Below, one piece after another: positions 10,876 to 22,300 of a stretch of DNA of 64,000 bases; position 1 is the first letter of the stretch; each line of letters starts with the position of its first letter. The DNA is from Phoenix dactylifera (Eukaryota > Streptophyta > Magnoliopsida > Arecales > Arecaceae), in contig NW_024068191.1 in the NCBI RefSeq assembly GCF_009389715.1, positions 124,001-188,000 of the forward strand, read 5' to 3'. The notes beneath the pieces were generated by a model. The model made no database searches. It was not told where the DNA came from and saw only the letters and a list, made by a program, of their open reading frames with translations. Made by a program: the position numbers and the translations under genes.

Positions 10876-11953
10876 GCAGGGACATGGCTTTTGTTTTGTT
10901 TGAGAGGAAATTGGAAGCCGGAACATGTTGTAGGTTTTTGTTATTATTTTATTGCAGCTGATCAATTGCGGGAGACAGAATTCTGATTGAAGGCCTGAGT
11001 TCCCTTCATATTTGATGTAGATGATTTTTATGTGTTCAATTATTTTATTTTTTTGCTAAGTAAGCCTTCATATTTTCTCCTTCTTCTCCTTCTTCTTCTT
11101 CTTTTTGAAGATGGAGGAAACCACCATCAGTCAGCAACTTTATTCAAAAATGGAGGAGGAGAAGGATGTGCAATAAGATAATTAATTTCCATCGAATAAG
11201 TGGAGCAAATAAAGAAAATTACAAGCATAAAGGAAGAAGAAACTGCTGCTTCGATGCGGTTCCATAAACATATTTTCATAGTTTAAAGGGAAAGAAGACT
11301 TAGAAGAACAGTATCTTAGCGCATCAGCAAGCAGCAAGAAGGATCCCATAGATGCTCATAAAGCAGCTGAAATCTCCATCACATGCAGTCTCCAATTATT
11401 TTTCTATCTTTTCTTTCAATAATTAAGTCACCAATTATTTTCTATTTGTTGATCCAATTAGCTGGCTATGTCCAATCATCAATATTGGCTAGAGGAAAAT
11501 TTATGTTTCATATTAGATGTTGACATGTGCAATATATATATGAGAGAGACGAAGATGGCAAAAGAGAGAGTTGATTGACATGGGATGGATGGCTCTGATT
11601 AGAAAGAGAAGAGATCGAGCCAACTGAGATGGAGCAAATCAGTATGATTAAAGGGAGAAGAAACAATAAACTGGAATACGATTTGTATGTGTCGCTCTCA
11701 TATTTGTACCACTAACATGATAGGATATGGTTGCTACCCGACAAGTGGAACTGTGGAAGGTTAAACTAACCATGCATGAAATTTATGGAAATCTAATCCC
11801 AACACTAACAACATGTAGCAAAAGCTAACAGAAAGTTAATGAAATCCAAACTTTTGTTCCTACAACAACCAGCTTTTCAGGCGCCAGCTTTATTTTCCCA
11901 ACCAGGGCACTTGCTAAATCATCAACAGGAAAGCAATAATATCAAACACTCTT

Positions 11954-13054
11954 TCAAGTGTGACACATCTTAGAGCTAGCCGGGCCGAGCTCCAAGAAGC
12001 CTGCAGAGAAGAGTGCCACGTAGCCGGACCCGGCCACCAAGTTCCTCTCATAGTATACAGAAGCTCCCTTCCCTTTGGGTCCAAGGAATTCCGGCACGAT
12101 GCACGCCGGCAATGGTGTCGACACCACGTAGACCTTGCACCACTTGGCCACATATCTCTTCATCAGTTTTTCGTCGAGTAAAGGAAATTTAGCATCGAGC
12201 AAGAAGTAGCCTCTGGTATCCGTCTTCCCGCTCACAGATAGCTTGCCACATTTTAAGTTCACCGGTGCACCTGCAACAACGAAGAGATGATGATTGTTTA
12301 AGATTAGGAAAAAAGAATACTGTGGCCTCATGAGGCCATTTATAGGGTGTAAGCAGCGTGCATTAAGCGAGCAGTCGACGTAGGAGGGACACCTTGTTCC
12401 TGCGAGGTCTAAGCTCAAATGCATGGCTTTTGTTTGTTTTGGAGATCAATAGCAATGGGACTGGCATCTTTCTAAAACAATCTCTCCGAGAACACGCTGA
12501 GACAATGTTCTGTTTGACGGCCACTTCGCACTTTTATCGACCAGCTATACGTGCAAGGCTTGTGAAAGGCTAAAGATGCAAATGATATGCAGGTGCAATG
12601 CCTTTAGATGCTGTGCTTTTTGCAAGAGTTAATTTTATACAGTAGGACAAATGCATGGGATTAATTCGCTAGCACAGATGATAGGGTTATATGGGCTGTG
12701 TACCAGTAGACTCGCACAGTTTCCAGCCAGGGATATAGGGCCAATATGTACTAATATATTATCGAGCTTTTATAACAGGTTTTTCGACAGCAACATGAAG
12801 AGAAGGTGGCGGAACAAACCGGGAAGAGGCGAAGCATCCTTGGGCTTAAGATAGCCCGGGAGCTTGCATCTACAGTAGACAACACCTTCAACCGAGACGT
12901 TGTACGTCGGCTTTAGGGGCTTGGGTGCCGGCGATGGTGACGGCGAGGGTGGAAATAATTTTCCCACAGGACCACACTTGGCAGGAGAAGGAAGACACCA
13001 CAGAAAAAGCACCAGAAACTGAAGCCCAAACAGGATTCCCCTCAACCAAGCCAT
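11954..13054 (-). CDS. Ole e 1-like secreted Pro-rich protein, copy 2 (intact)
   Basis: Two exons on the minus strand: 12,820-13,054 and 11,954-12,270, with a GT-AG intron of 549 bp in phase 1. They total 552 nt, or 183 aa. Residues 1-25 form a hydrophobic signal peptide (MAWLRGILFGLQFLVLFL). Next comes a short Pro/Ser linker (35-50, PPSPSPSPAPKPLKP). The Ole e 1 domain starts at about 53 with VSVEGVVYCRCKLPGY, and further cysteines lie in NLKCGKL, KWCKVYV and PLPACIVP. Family members are secreted to the wall or pollen surface; the Pro-rich linker resembles root or hair wall proteins of this family, but a specific role cannot be read. The intron carries about 134 bp not found in copy 1. Unlike copy 1, signal peptide and mature domain share one frame, so this is the likely functional paralogue. 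Confidence 0.88.
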
Positions 13055-13527
13055 CTTCCCGGCACCAGTTCCAAGCCCTAATGACCAAAATTGGAGCCAC
13101 CAGAGCGAGCATTTATAGCAGCCACTTGCTAGATTCTCGGCTGTTCGGGTCGGTCAAATTAAAGCGACCTCATGGAGTGCTGTGAATTTATTTATTGTAG
13201 TAAAAATATTGGGGTTTGGGCTTAGGATTGAAGCATTTAATTCACGAGACGGTGATGTGATCGGCCAGTCGGTGCCCGGCTGGCCATGCACGGAAATTTG
13301 GGAGCGAATCAAAGCGTTTGGTTTCTTTAACGGAACAAGTTGGAGCCCGCCGTGCTGGACACGGAGTAGCGTGTGAGACGCGAGGCTTTCCGATCGCGTG
13401 GTGGAAATCGGGCCGGTGCGACGTGGCCCGATTGCCATACTTGTACTTGTTAATCATATCGAACCCAACACTCAACCGGCCATGTCCTTGCCTTCAGGCT
13501 TGAGCCCTTTTTCTATTTTTATTTTAG

Positions 13528-13792
13528 ATTTTTTATATTAATATTCTTTAAAACAATTTTAAATTTGCATGAATATTTTTTAAAATTTATATTTATTTCT
13601 GTACCCTTATAAAATACTATTTTCGCACAAATACGATTCTTCTAACACCGTTAATTAAAATTTATTTTAATTAAAAATAAAATAAAATTTTAAAATTATT
13701 TTTTTATTTTCCATCATAGTCGTCTTATAAATATTTTTTTGCACATCTATCCATTAAGAATATTTTAGTTATTTTTAATTTGAATCTATTAA
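13528..13792. mobile_element. AT-rich MITE (copy-2-specific insertion)
   Basis: This 265-bp AT-rich segment interrupts the duplication block: copy 1 goes straight from TTTTTAG to TTATAAAATAAG at about 8,066. Its right part (ACATCTA--ATTAA-AATATT) matches, in inverted orientation, about 55,070-55,320 in a GAUT15 intron. It is therefore a mobile repeat that arrived after the duplication. Confidence 0.6.
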
Positions 13793-14186
13793 ATTATAAA
13801 ATAAGTTTGTTTACCTTATAAAAAGCAGGAGCAGCCGGTGCACCAAGGATATAACAACTTGGCTTAGTAACTTAGACCAAGACTCGGATACCTAGGGGCC
13901 ATCCATTATTTGTGTTAATTAAGTATAACATAAGAATAAGCATCTGCCATGATAATTCTGCTTAGATCGTGTCACCTTGGATGGTAATTTTGCTCAGTTT
14001 CATCCCAATATGGCTCTTGGATTGTCACATTAAAATCTATGCTATATGCGACGATCTTTTTTGGTGCATGCACTAGAGAATTTTTATCCTGTAATTCGGC
14101 GCATTAAATCATCTATTTTTCTGAATGAATGCCGAAATAATATATCCAGAATCCAGAACATATCATTGCAAAGCTTATATGCCATG

Positions 14187-16822
14187 AAAAGAGGTCATTT
14201 ACTTCTTCTATAATTGTACAAATACATCATTTTTGATTATTTGTTGCAGATTGGGGATATCACGATGACTAGAGAAGGAAAATATGCAGTTGAGTTGAAT
14301 TGGTACCTATGGAGGCGTCAAATTTGATGAATGCGACTTTGTTTATCAGAAGGAAGCAGTTGGTTGCTCAAGGAAGATCCGTAGAAACAGAACTATGGCT
14401 TATGATTACTTAATTGTGATTTTTTCTCCTCCCACTGATAGACTTGTGCACGTTAAAAGCCGGATGGCCTTCGATTTGGACATGAGTGAATATTTCTAAG
14501 GAACAGCAGTTTGTTTCTGTTGACTAATCTTAATGAGTTCATTCAGATAGACCGTGGAGTCTGTGACCAATACATAATGGGCTACAAGCTAACTCTGTTC
14601 ATGAGAATCTCTGCAGCTATAAAGCAGCCATCAATGCAAATGTAGATATACCCACTTCTCAAATCTTGCATTTTCGATCTTATGGCTTCCTATTTGCTCA
14701 TGAAGCAGTTTGCCTTCGATCATTTTTTGTTCCATGGGCCATCAGGGATTCACATGACGAACTTTTGTCCTTCTTAAACCTTTCTTCTTGTGATCAAAAG
14801 ACTAGGACCATTTCCGTGCTGTGAAATGATGCAAGTCTCATCTCTCTGAAGACTCTAACTTGGATTATAAGGCAAACATGGTGATGGTTGGAAAAGGCAT
14901 CACTCTTTGCTTCTTATTTCTAACTAGGTGCAACTTCTTTTTGGTCATAAAGCCATGTAGCTCACTGTGTTGCGTATTAAAGCATCTAATGTGGGCAAAC
15001 TAAAGCATCCAATGATCGAGTGGAAATTGGCTGGAAAGTGGAAGTCGGCATCACAAGCAAAGGTTGACCATTTGTCAAGTAGAGGAGATAAGGAGAGGAT
15101 TCGGACCAGAGAATAATTAAAAATTGAGGGGGCATGTGGAGTAAAGTCTCCATTCTATTTTTTTGGTCACCTTTATTTCTTTCTGGTTGTGTAAAGGGAA
15201 TTGTTATTATAACATGGGAGTGAAGATTAGTTGTTCTTGTGTTGATGTGCTATCCAAGTAATTAGTAATTCATTATAATATGAATTGTTGTTTAAAAATT
15301 AATTGAATATATACGGTATCATCCTTCAACAAATACATCATTTAAAATTATTTGAGTTAATAATATGATGGATGATGAGTTTTAAACTTCAACAATTGGC
15401 CATGCCAAATTCTTTGTATGGAATGGTCTGAACCACATCTTATCATATCAGTCAAAGGGTGTGAGTTTAAAAGTTGGTAACATATTATCACATTTAGTGA
15501 TTTTTGTATGCTGGACCCTGCATAATGAAATGAGAAAAATTAGCAAGATGAAACATAGCCCATAACCTTCTTTTGATCAAAGGTTTCATTAAGACCATAA
15601 CTCCTAGTATTTTAAGCCCTTTCTAGACTGGCATCTACCATTATAATGGAAACAATGGTTGTTATTGGCCATTTTGAAATAAGCTAATTTTAAGTTATAT
15701 TATATGTATTTTTAAATAAAAAATATCATTGATCTATTAAATTATATTTTCTTCTATAATTTTAATATTCGAATATAATATCAACACTTTATATATGATA
15801 TGTTATAATAGTATATTTTACATAATTAATATTTATATTTTAATATAATATCAAATATTATATGTGATATTATAAATTATAAAGTAATATTTTGTATTAT
15901 AATATTAATGTTAAATATTAATATGCTGATATCTTTTTTGATAGTATTGCAATAAATATTATATATTTGATATAATAGATAATAATATTATAAAATATTC
16001 TTATATAAATTAATTTCAAAAATATATTTTAAAAGCATGAAATAGGCATAAATAATGGGCACAAGCATATTACAAAATGGTTTATATCTGAAAAATAGGC
16101 TGCATAGCCTATTTCAAATCTATGCCCATTTCATAAATAATGTTCGCTTATTGCAAATGGACATGAAGTAGTTTATAATCACATACATTCTATAAATAAT
16201 AGTTTGCTGAAATAAAATTTCAGGATTTATGCTGTAACCAAACATCATTTAAAAGTTTATGTAAGTGGGCACAGTGGAAGGGCATTGAGGGTGTTAAAGG
16301 CGCCGCCCCTCTTTATTTACTTTCGGTTGGACGCCTTGGCGAGGGGCGAGGCCTCGGGGGCACCTGCCCTGCCCTCTCAAATGGGAGATGTCAAAGATCG
16401 CGCTCGCTCACACACCTTGCATGGGAAAGGAGGGCCCCACTACCAAGTTGCTCTCTGGTCCCTATCGAACAAAGTGGACAAATTACTGTGTCAGGCCAAT
16501 CGAATTGACCTCTTCAAATACGGACTAGAAATTTGATTGCAAGTAGGGCTGATCATTTTTTTACTTTCTGGCCATTGGCGATGGGATGGCACGAGCTGGC
16601 TACAAGATAAATAGACCTTAGAAATGTGTAGGGGAAATTGGGCAAGGGGTCAATGATCCTGACGTGAAAGACTGGGTCGAAGTTTTCTCTTTGTTTTCTT
16701 GCAACGCAAAGACTTGGTTGTGGTCCGCTCCACATCAATTTCTTAAATTCCTGGTCCAAGGGGCCTCCTTCCGTAACCTGCCCGGCCAATGACCAATTCG
16801 TGGCTCTAGCCATGTCTCGCCG
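14187..16822. other. Gene-free spacer
   Basis: 14.2-15.3 kb is unique-looking with broken open frames that I could not place. 15.65-16.1 kb is extremely AT-rich, made of TAATAT/ATATTA words, and is bounded by GCCATTTTGAAATA and CCTATTTCAAATC, so it may be another old MITE. 16.26-16.5 kb is GC-richer but has no recognised product. Confidence 0.5.
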
Positions 16823-17022
16823 CTTGCATCATTTGCACGAAAAAATGATTGATTTTTTTTTTTTCCACAGCATTAATCATTAGATCGTATCTTGTATAGA
16901 TCTTAAAATGTTTCAAAATTTTTCATTCATACATCTGTATAAATTTTAAAACGAATTATTGCATGATTCGATGTTGATTTATAAAAATAGTTGAATCCTT
17001 CTTTCACGCAAAAGATGCAATC
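16823..17022. mobile_element. 200-bp MITE with ~28-bp inverted ends
   Basis: The left end TTGCATCATTTGCACGAAAA and the reverse complement of the right end GATTGCATCTTTTGCGTGAA are imperfect inverted repeats. They belong to the same terminal family as the element at 122-773. Non-coding, AT-rich core. Confidence 0.5.
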
Positions 17023-18861
17023 TTAGTCTTGCAGAGGATTGACGTGGCGAGCCAATTGAGAATTTACAAGAGTCTATCAAAATAGTCATTAGACTTTTAT
17101 AAACTTTTTTCATGATGAGTTTCCTACTAATTAATTGCTAACTAGTTCGTATCTCTCTGCTCAGAAAAAATCTAAGATTCAGATAATGATATGGCCGTCG
17201 TATTTCTCGATGAAAAATAAAAATCCTGTGTAGAACTTGCATATATTAGGGTTAGAATTTGCATAAATGGGTTCCATTAACCAAAAATAAATAAAAGAAG
17301 AAGAAAAAAAAAAAGAGCGAAAACCTACTTTAACAATCATCAATTATTGATTAGTGGGATCCGTCTGAAAATAATAGATAATTCAAGTTTATAGGACTAA
17401 ATAGAAATAAAAATTTGGAAAGGATCCAGCTACCCTTTCATGTTGGACCTCCTTGTTAATGACTAGATGGACAGCTATGAGATGCTTATATACGATTGCG
17501 TAGCAAACAAACTAGTCCTGCGTCTCAATCCCACATCAAGACGTCTTGTAAATAGAAATCACATGAAATATGTTAAAGGGAGCCTGAAGTCAGAGCAAGA
17601 AGGTACAGGAGCCATGCGATTCCTGCTGACATGACATCTAGGGATCGGTCCAATTAAGTGCAAATTTATTAGGCTCATTTCAGGCAAACCAATCCAACCC
17701 TCAACCAGCTCAGTCCGGTCTTTTGACTGCAGTGGAGTACTCAAATGGTTTGATTTCTCGCATGGATGGATGGTCCCACCAAACTCGAACCAGAAAGACC
17801 TTTCCCAAATGCTAAAAGGAAGCCAAGCCAAGTGCTTGCCATCCTCATAAGGGGGACATGATGGGCTCCGAGCACGAGCCAAGTGCTTGCCATCCTCAGC
17901 TATTCTCCTGCCATTACCACACACTTCACCAAGTTGACCGAGCCATGACGCCACCTCTAAAATTTCCACACGCAGAAGAGCAGCATTCTCAAGCCATTTC
18001 CAAGTTTTAGAAAATTCTTTTACTGCCGCATGGAACGAATTGAAGAAAATTTCTCCCTGTGCTTCCCTAGCCCTGCTCCTCTGCACTGGGCTCCAGAGGA
18101 CGTACCCAGCCCAAAGAAAGCCTGTGCCCTACCTGGCTCGTCCCATTTTCTCACATAGGAGGGGAAGGAAAGAGACGGAACGATACAAGATTCCTTTGGC
18201 ACTCCTTCCAATCAGCTCCTGACAGGCACCAACTGGCCTTCTTCTATCACTTTATAAGTTAATAAAGCTAGTGTCTTCCTCTAATGATGTTCTTCAGAGA
18301 AAGGTTAGGGAGGAGCAATGCCTAAATTTTTCTCCATCCACAGAGCTGCCCGTATAAAACCAGCTCTCAGGTTGGCAAAGATAGAATATTTAACGGTTGC
18401 TAATCAATAAGATCTCTTTTTTTTTCTCTTCTCTTCTCTCTGAAAAATATGGTGAAGCTACCCAAAGAAATTAGTAAATTAGCGCGCATGAACATGGAAG
18501 AACGCTTGGAGGAATAAGAAAGTAAATTTTCTCATCGAGTCCATAGGTAAACAAAATCTTATAACCAGATTGAAAGATACAAGAGATAGAGGGAGAGGAG
18601 AAAAGGGGAAAAAAACACCACCTTTGCCCTTCCGGATACCATTCATTTCATATTGGCGGGTTGGTCTGTATGTATCACAGAGAGAATACCGGAGGAGCGA
18701 ATCAGAGAGAGGAAGAAAGGTAACTCAAATTGGATACAATGGAAGCAGAGGCCTCCCGTAGCCAGCGCCATCTCTCTCCGAGGAAAAGAAGAAGAAGAAG
18801 AAGAGATAAAATCCGAATTGGACGAAGTAGTCATAATATTTTCGATAAGGATGCAGCAATC
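17023..18861. other. Spacer downstream of the VQ gene
   Basis: No recognised gene. A 175-codon minus-strand frame at 17,559-18,086 has no homology I know and contains a local direct repeat: GCCAAGTGCTTGCCATCCTC occurs twice (about 17,827 and 17,880), roughly 53 bp apart. The last 300 bp (about 18,560-18,861) are purine-rich and likely include the 3' UTR of the minus-strand VQ gene. Confidence 0.5.
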
Positions 18862-19641
18862 TCAAGCAGAGGAAGCTGAGGCGGAGGAGATTCGCGGCGA
18901 CGTCACAGGGAAGAGCGGCAGCAGCCGGGGTGGCTCGGCGTCCCTCGGCGTGTTCCTCGGCGACGGGTGCAAGTAGAACCCCTTCTCAGCGATCGCCCGC
19001 TCCTCGGCCGACATCGCCGGCGACAGCGACGAGTCCGTCTGCGGCGACCGGTTGAAGGGATCCGGGATCAGCGGCGTGACCGGGCTGAGGACCAGGGCCG
19101 AGTGAAGATCCAGCATGCTCGGCGAGAGGATCTCCGGCTGCTTCCTGGGGGAGAAGGCGCCGCCGGCCGGGGAAGCGGGGGCGGAACTGAGGAAGGTGGG
19201 GATGAGCGGGCTGATCATTTTGAGATTCTTGAGGCTGCTGCGGCGTTCGTAGAGCTTGAAGACCGGTTTCTTGGGGCCGGTGGCCTTGGCGGCGGGCGGG
19301 ATCGGGTTCTTGGGTGGCGGGGGGTTAGCGGCGGCGTGCTTGGCGGCGGTCTCGGCGGAGCCGGTGAGCATCTGTACGACCTGCTTGAAAGAGGAGGTGT
19401 CGGCCTGGATAAAGGTGGTGGGGTAGGGGTTGGATTCGATGGATCTCGGAATGGATTTCGGCGTTGGAGGCTGTAGATTTGGAGGCGATGCAACCTGTAC
19501 TGCCGCAATTGTCGCTCCACCTGCGGCCGCTACTCCTTTGCTGCTGGTGCTGGTGCTGCTGCTGCTGGCGGTAGAATTTGGGGAGGTGGGGTGGGATGAC
19601 AGCTGCTCTCTTTCCTGAGGATTTTGGTTGTGGTTTTCCAT
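18862..19641 (-). CDS. VQ-motif protein (VQ4/VQ13-like)
   Basis: Single-exon gene of 259 aa on the minus strand. The VQ core FKQVVQMLTG is at residues 85-94 (F85, V89, Q90, L92, T93, G94). Such proteins are nuclear cofactors that bind group I/IIc WRKY transcription factors, and several are MPK3/MPK6 substrates. Many Ser-Pro or Thr-Pro sites (SPLIPTF, FSPRKQPE, LSPSML, LSPVTPL, RSPQTD, LSPAM, TSPR) fit MAP-kinase control. The conserved blocks KLYERR (129-134), the LSPVTPLIPDPF stretch (185-196), EEKGFYLHPSP-like (about 214-227) and the C-terminal LPLFPVTSPR place it with the long VQ4/13/31-type proteins. The N-terminal Ser/Thr-rich run (23-34) comes from a short codon repeat. The coding sequence is markedly GC-rich against its flanks, a common monocot pattern. 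It looks intact. Confidence 0.92.
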   Translation of the reverse strand: MENHNQNPQEREQLSSHPTSPNSTASSSSTSTSSKGVAAAGGATIAAVQVASPPNLQPPTPKSIPRSIESNPYPTTFIQADTSSFKQVVQMLTGSAETAAKHAAANPPPPKNPIPPAAKATGPKKPVFKLYERRSSLKNLKMISPLIPTFLSSAPASPAGGAFSPRKQPEILSPSMLDLHSALVLSPVTPLIPDPFNRSPQTDSSLSPAMSAEERAIAEKGFYLHPSPRNTPRDAEPPRLLPLFPVTSPRISSASASSA

Positions 19642-20497
19642 TGATCCTACTGTTAAAAATTGGGGGAAAACAAAAAAAAGGAAAGAAAGGTAGAGAGGAG
19701 GAGGATGGAGTTGGGGTTGTGGTGATACTGGGGAGAAATAAAGAGAAGAGAGAGAGGAGTTAGAGCTGCATAGTTTGTGTGTGGAAGAAGGGTTAATGAG
19801 ATGAAAAGAATTGGTATCTCTCCTCTCTTTTATTTCTCTCTCCTGGTGGTGTTGGGATCTGTTTGGTTTGTTCTAGGAAAATGCCCAATACCTTCCCGGA
19901 AAATTGCTGTTTTGGAAATGCATGGAATCGGTGCCCAATTGCCCTCTGGATGCCGATTCCAAAAGGGCCGAGAGCCATTGACTTCAGAGCCGCAGGCCCC
20001 TTTGGTCGTAATTGTGTCGTAGCTTCGATTGGGATTCCCACTCTGCCCTTTTTATGCCGCAACGCTTTGTTCCCAAGTTAATCATGGTCGTTGAAGTGGT
20101 AAGATCGGTCAGGAGAAACCGTAGTGTACGGTCTCTCTCTCTCCCCCTCCAATGCACGCTTTTTTGTAGTCTGGAATTGATGAGTGCCAGAAAACTTGGT
20201 CGCCGAGAAAAATTTGAAGGTCTTCGGAGTGGATCAATAGAAGGTGCAGCCGTGGAAAGTAAAGGACGGAGAAAGAAAAACAGCTTCTAATCCTATTCAA
20301 TGGTCACTGGATAAACATTTCTCCGTTTATCCGCTTGAATTCATTTGCAAATGCAGGGACCACACGTCGAGGCCCAGAAATTGCTGCAGGAAAATATGGA
20401 TCAACCACTGCTTGGAAAGTTTGAATGGCATCTACGAGCATTTGTGGGATTTCTTAACAAGAGCAGATGTTGCATGTCTCCCCACTCACTAAAGACT
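19642..20497. promoter_or_regulatory. Upstream region of the VQ gene
   Basis: On the coding (minus) strand, 19,642-19,830 is a C/T-rich leader typical of a plant 5' UTR or core promoter. Beyond it lies moderately GC-rich unique sequence without a plausible gene. I could not pick one convincing TATA box. Confidence 0.45.
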
Positions 20498-20830
20498 TGG
20501 TTGGTTCGCGGAAAAAGAAGGAAGGAAGTATGGTCAACAAGAAAAAAAAATGTTTTCAAATGAGAGAGATAGGAGCTAGTATTCCATAAAAAAAATTCAC
20601 GAGGGACACGAAAGAGCTACATTTTCATCGACTAAAAAATAGAATCTTTTTTATCAAAACTATTCTTAAGCCATCAAAATCCATAAATAAAGCCTTCTCC
20701 TCTATTAAGAATATAATAGATACTTAGTACAAATTTTTCACAAAAGTAGATACCCAACTAAATATAAGCTACTCTGAAATATATTAATTTTTTATGATCA
20801 ACCAAATATACATGCCAAAACTATTTTTTA
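20498..20830. repeat. Dispersed AT-rich repeat, copy 1
   Basis: It shares its start (TTGTTC-CG-AAA-GA-AAGGAA-GTATGGTCAACA type text) and its end (TTTTTATGATCAA-CAAATATA) with 53,748-54,105 in the same orientation. AT-rich and non-coding, probably a MITE or similar short transposon. Confidence 0.5.
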
Positions 20831-21839
20831 GTTTTTTTTAAAAAATAATTCGGCAAGAAAAAATAACTAACTTATTTATGCTTTTGCTTCGGTTTCCATA
20901 AATTTTTTATAGTGGCTTTTAAGATGTTTAATTTTACAGCCTTTCGAAGGGCAAACCTGGCAATCCATTAAGTTATCAGCATAGCCACTTAAGCAATTTA
21001 AAACTTTCTGAAAGCCTAGTTATGTTAAAATGTTAAGTTGGGTGGTGGTTAGGCTCTCCATCTTACTCTAACCAATAATAAATGAGGGTTTGATTAGTAG
21101 AGTTCCCCATCAACGTTGGGTGATTTAATGCCAAAGTTTTGCGTGGAGTGATGGGCAAAAGAGGAGGTGCCAGTGTCGGTGGGGACCAAAGTCCGCACCC
21201 TCCGGGGGGCAAACGACGTTGTAAGGCTGCTCATTATTGTTTTCTCATACACCTGACACCTCTCATTATTATCCAATTACTAAACTCCTATTTTCCCTTC
21301 TCTCTCCACACACGCTTCAAGAGGAAAGTGAATCCAAGTCGTTGGTACGTAAGATCCAAAAGACAAACCTCTATCCCCCTATTTTCCCTTCTCACTCCTA
21401 TTTGCTTCTTTTTTTTTAGCAAGTGAAGAGTAATTGAGAGGGGCCAAGGCATAGGCAGCTCAGGAAGATTCAATGGAGGGCTGAGAACGATTCCAGGACG
21501 AGGCAAGGAGTGACTGTGTTCCCTCGAACAAGAATCCCTCCATATGTGCAAAGGAAATTTTTTTTTTTTTATTAAACCATATATTCCATCGTACATATCT
21601 TAAAATAGAAATCAAAGAGTCAAAATTAAATGAAACTCCCTACTAATAGAATCCTACTATTTCAAAACTTGAAAGAAAAAAAAAAGAAATACATAAAGTG
21701 TCTGCTCACAAGACAGTCCATTCTTATCTCTTCTTCCTCATCAAATTGTCCTTCCCTCTCCATCTATGTACATGGTGTTCGCTACTATACAATCTATAGC
21801 TAAATAATCCATATTTGACGACTTTATGATATTGTAGGT
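20831..21839. other. Gene-free spacer
   Basis: Mixed AT-rich DNA. Open frames around 21.1-21.6 kb are short and unlike known proteins. Confidence 0.5.
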
Positions 21840-22300
21840 TTCTTCATATCTAGTAGCAACTCAATACATATCAGATAAATCGATATACGGTTTTCAGAAG
21901 ATAGTATTTAAGAGTACACAATATATGACCAAACGAGACATGCATAGCAAATAAGTCATATAGTAATTTAATATACGCCTCTAAATAAATAGATATACAA
22001 TTTTTAGAATGTGAATTTTACTAGTATATAGTATATGGTCACGTGATACATATTCGTTGGCTTTTTGATATATATTGTAAGTTTCTTTGATACATTACCA
22101 ATAATAATTTAATGCATACCTCCAAGTAAATCGACATATTGTTTCTACAATATGGTGTTTACTAGTACATAGTCTTTGACCAAGTGATGCATATTTGGCA
22201 AATTAGTAATCAAACAATCTAATATATACTTTCAGGCAATCGATACGTAGTTTTTAGAATATGGTGTTTACTAGATCACCATGTAATTGAACATATCTCA
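21840..22300. repeat. Degenerate tandem repeat, about four units of 110-140 bp
   Basis: Recurrent block: CGATATA-GTTTTTAGAATATGGTGTTTACTAGTA-ATAGT--ATGACCAAGTGATACATATT, seen near 21,880, 21,993, 22,130 and 22,240. Spacing and drift suggest an old local satellite. No coding capacity. Confidence 0.7.

Larger units (their letters stand above)
10060..14186. repeat. Tandem segmental duplication, copy 2
   Basis: Direct repeat of 4,393-8,473, beginning at base 10,060 inside a partial dihydroorotase exon 6 and ending near 14,186. It contains a dihydroorotase pseudogene fragment and an intact Ole e 1-like gene. Non-coding parts align well, which argues for DNA-level duplication and not retroposition: introns and intergenic sequence are kept. 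Confidence 0.93.

Noticed and set aside
17559-18086. 175-codon minus-strand frame
   Set aside because: No signal peptide or family motif, no matching homologue in memory, and an internal duplicated peptide caused by a local direct repeat. Probably chance in GC-richer DNA.
18967-19476. 169-codon plus-strand frame opposite the VQ gene
   Set aside because: It is the Arg/Gly-rich antisense shadow of a GC-rich coding exon.
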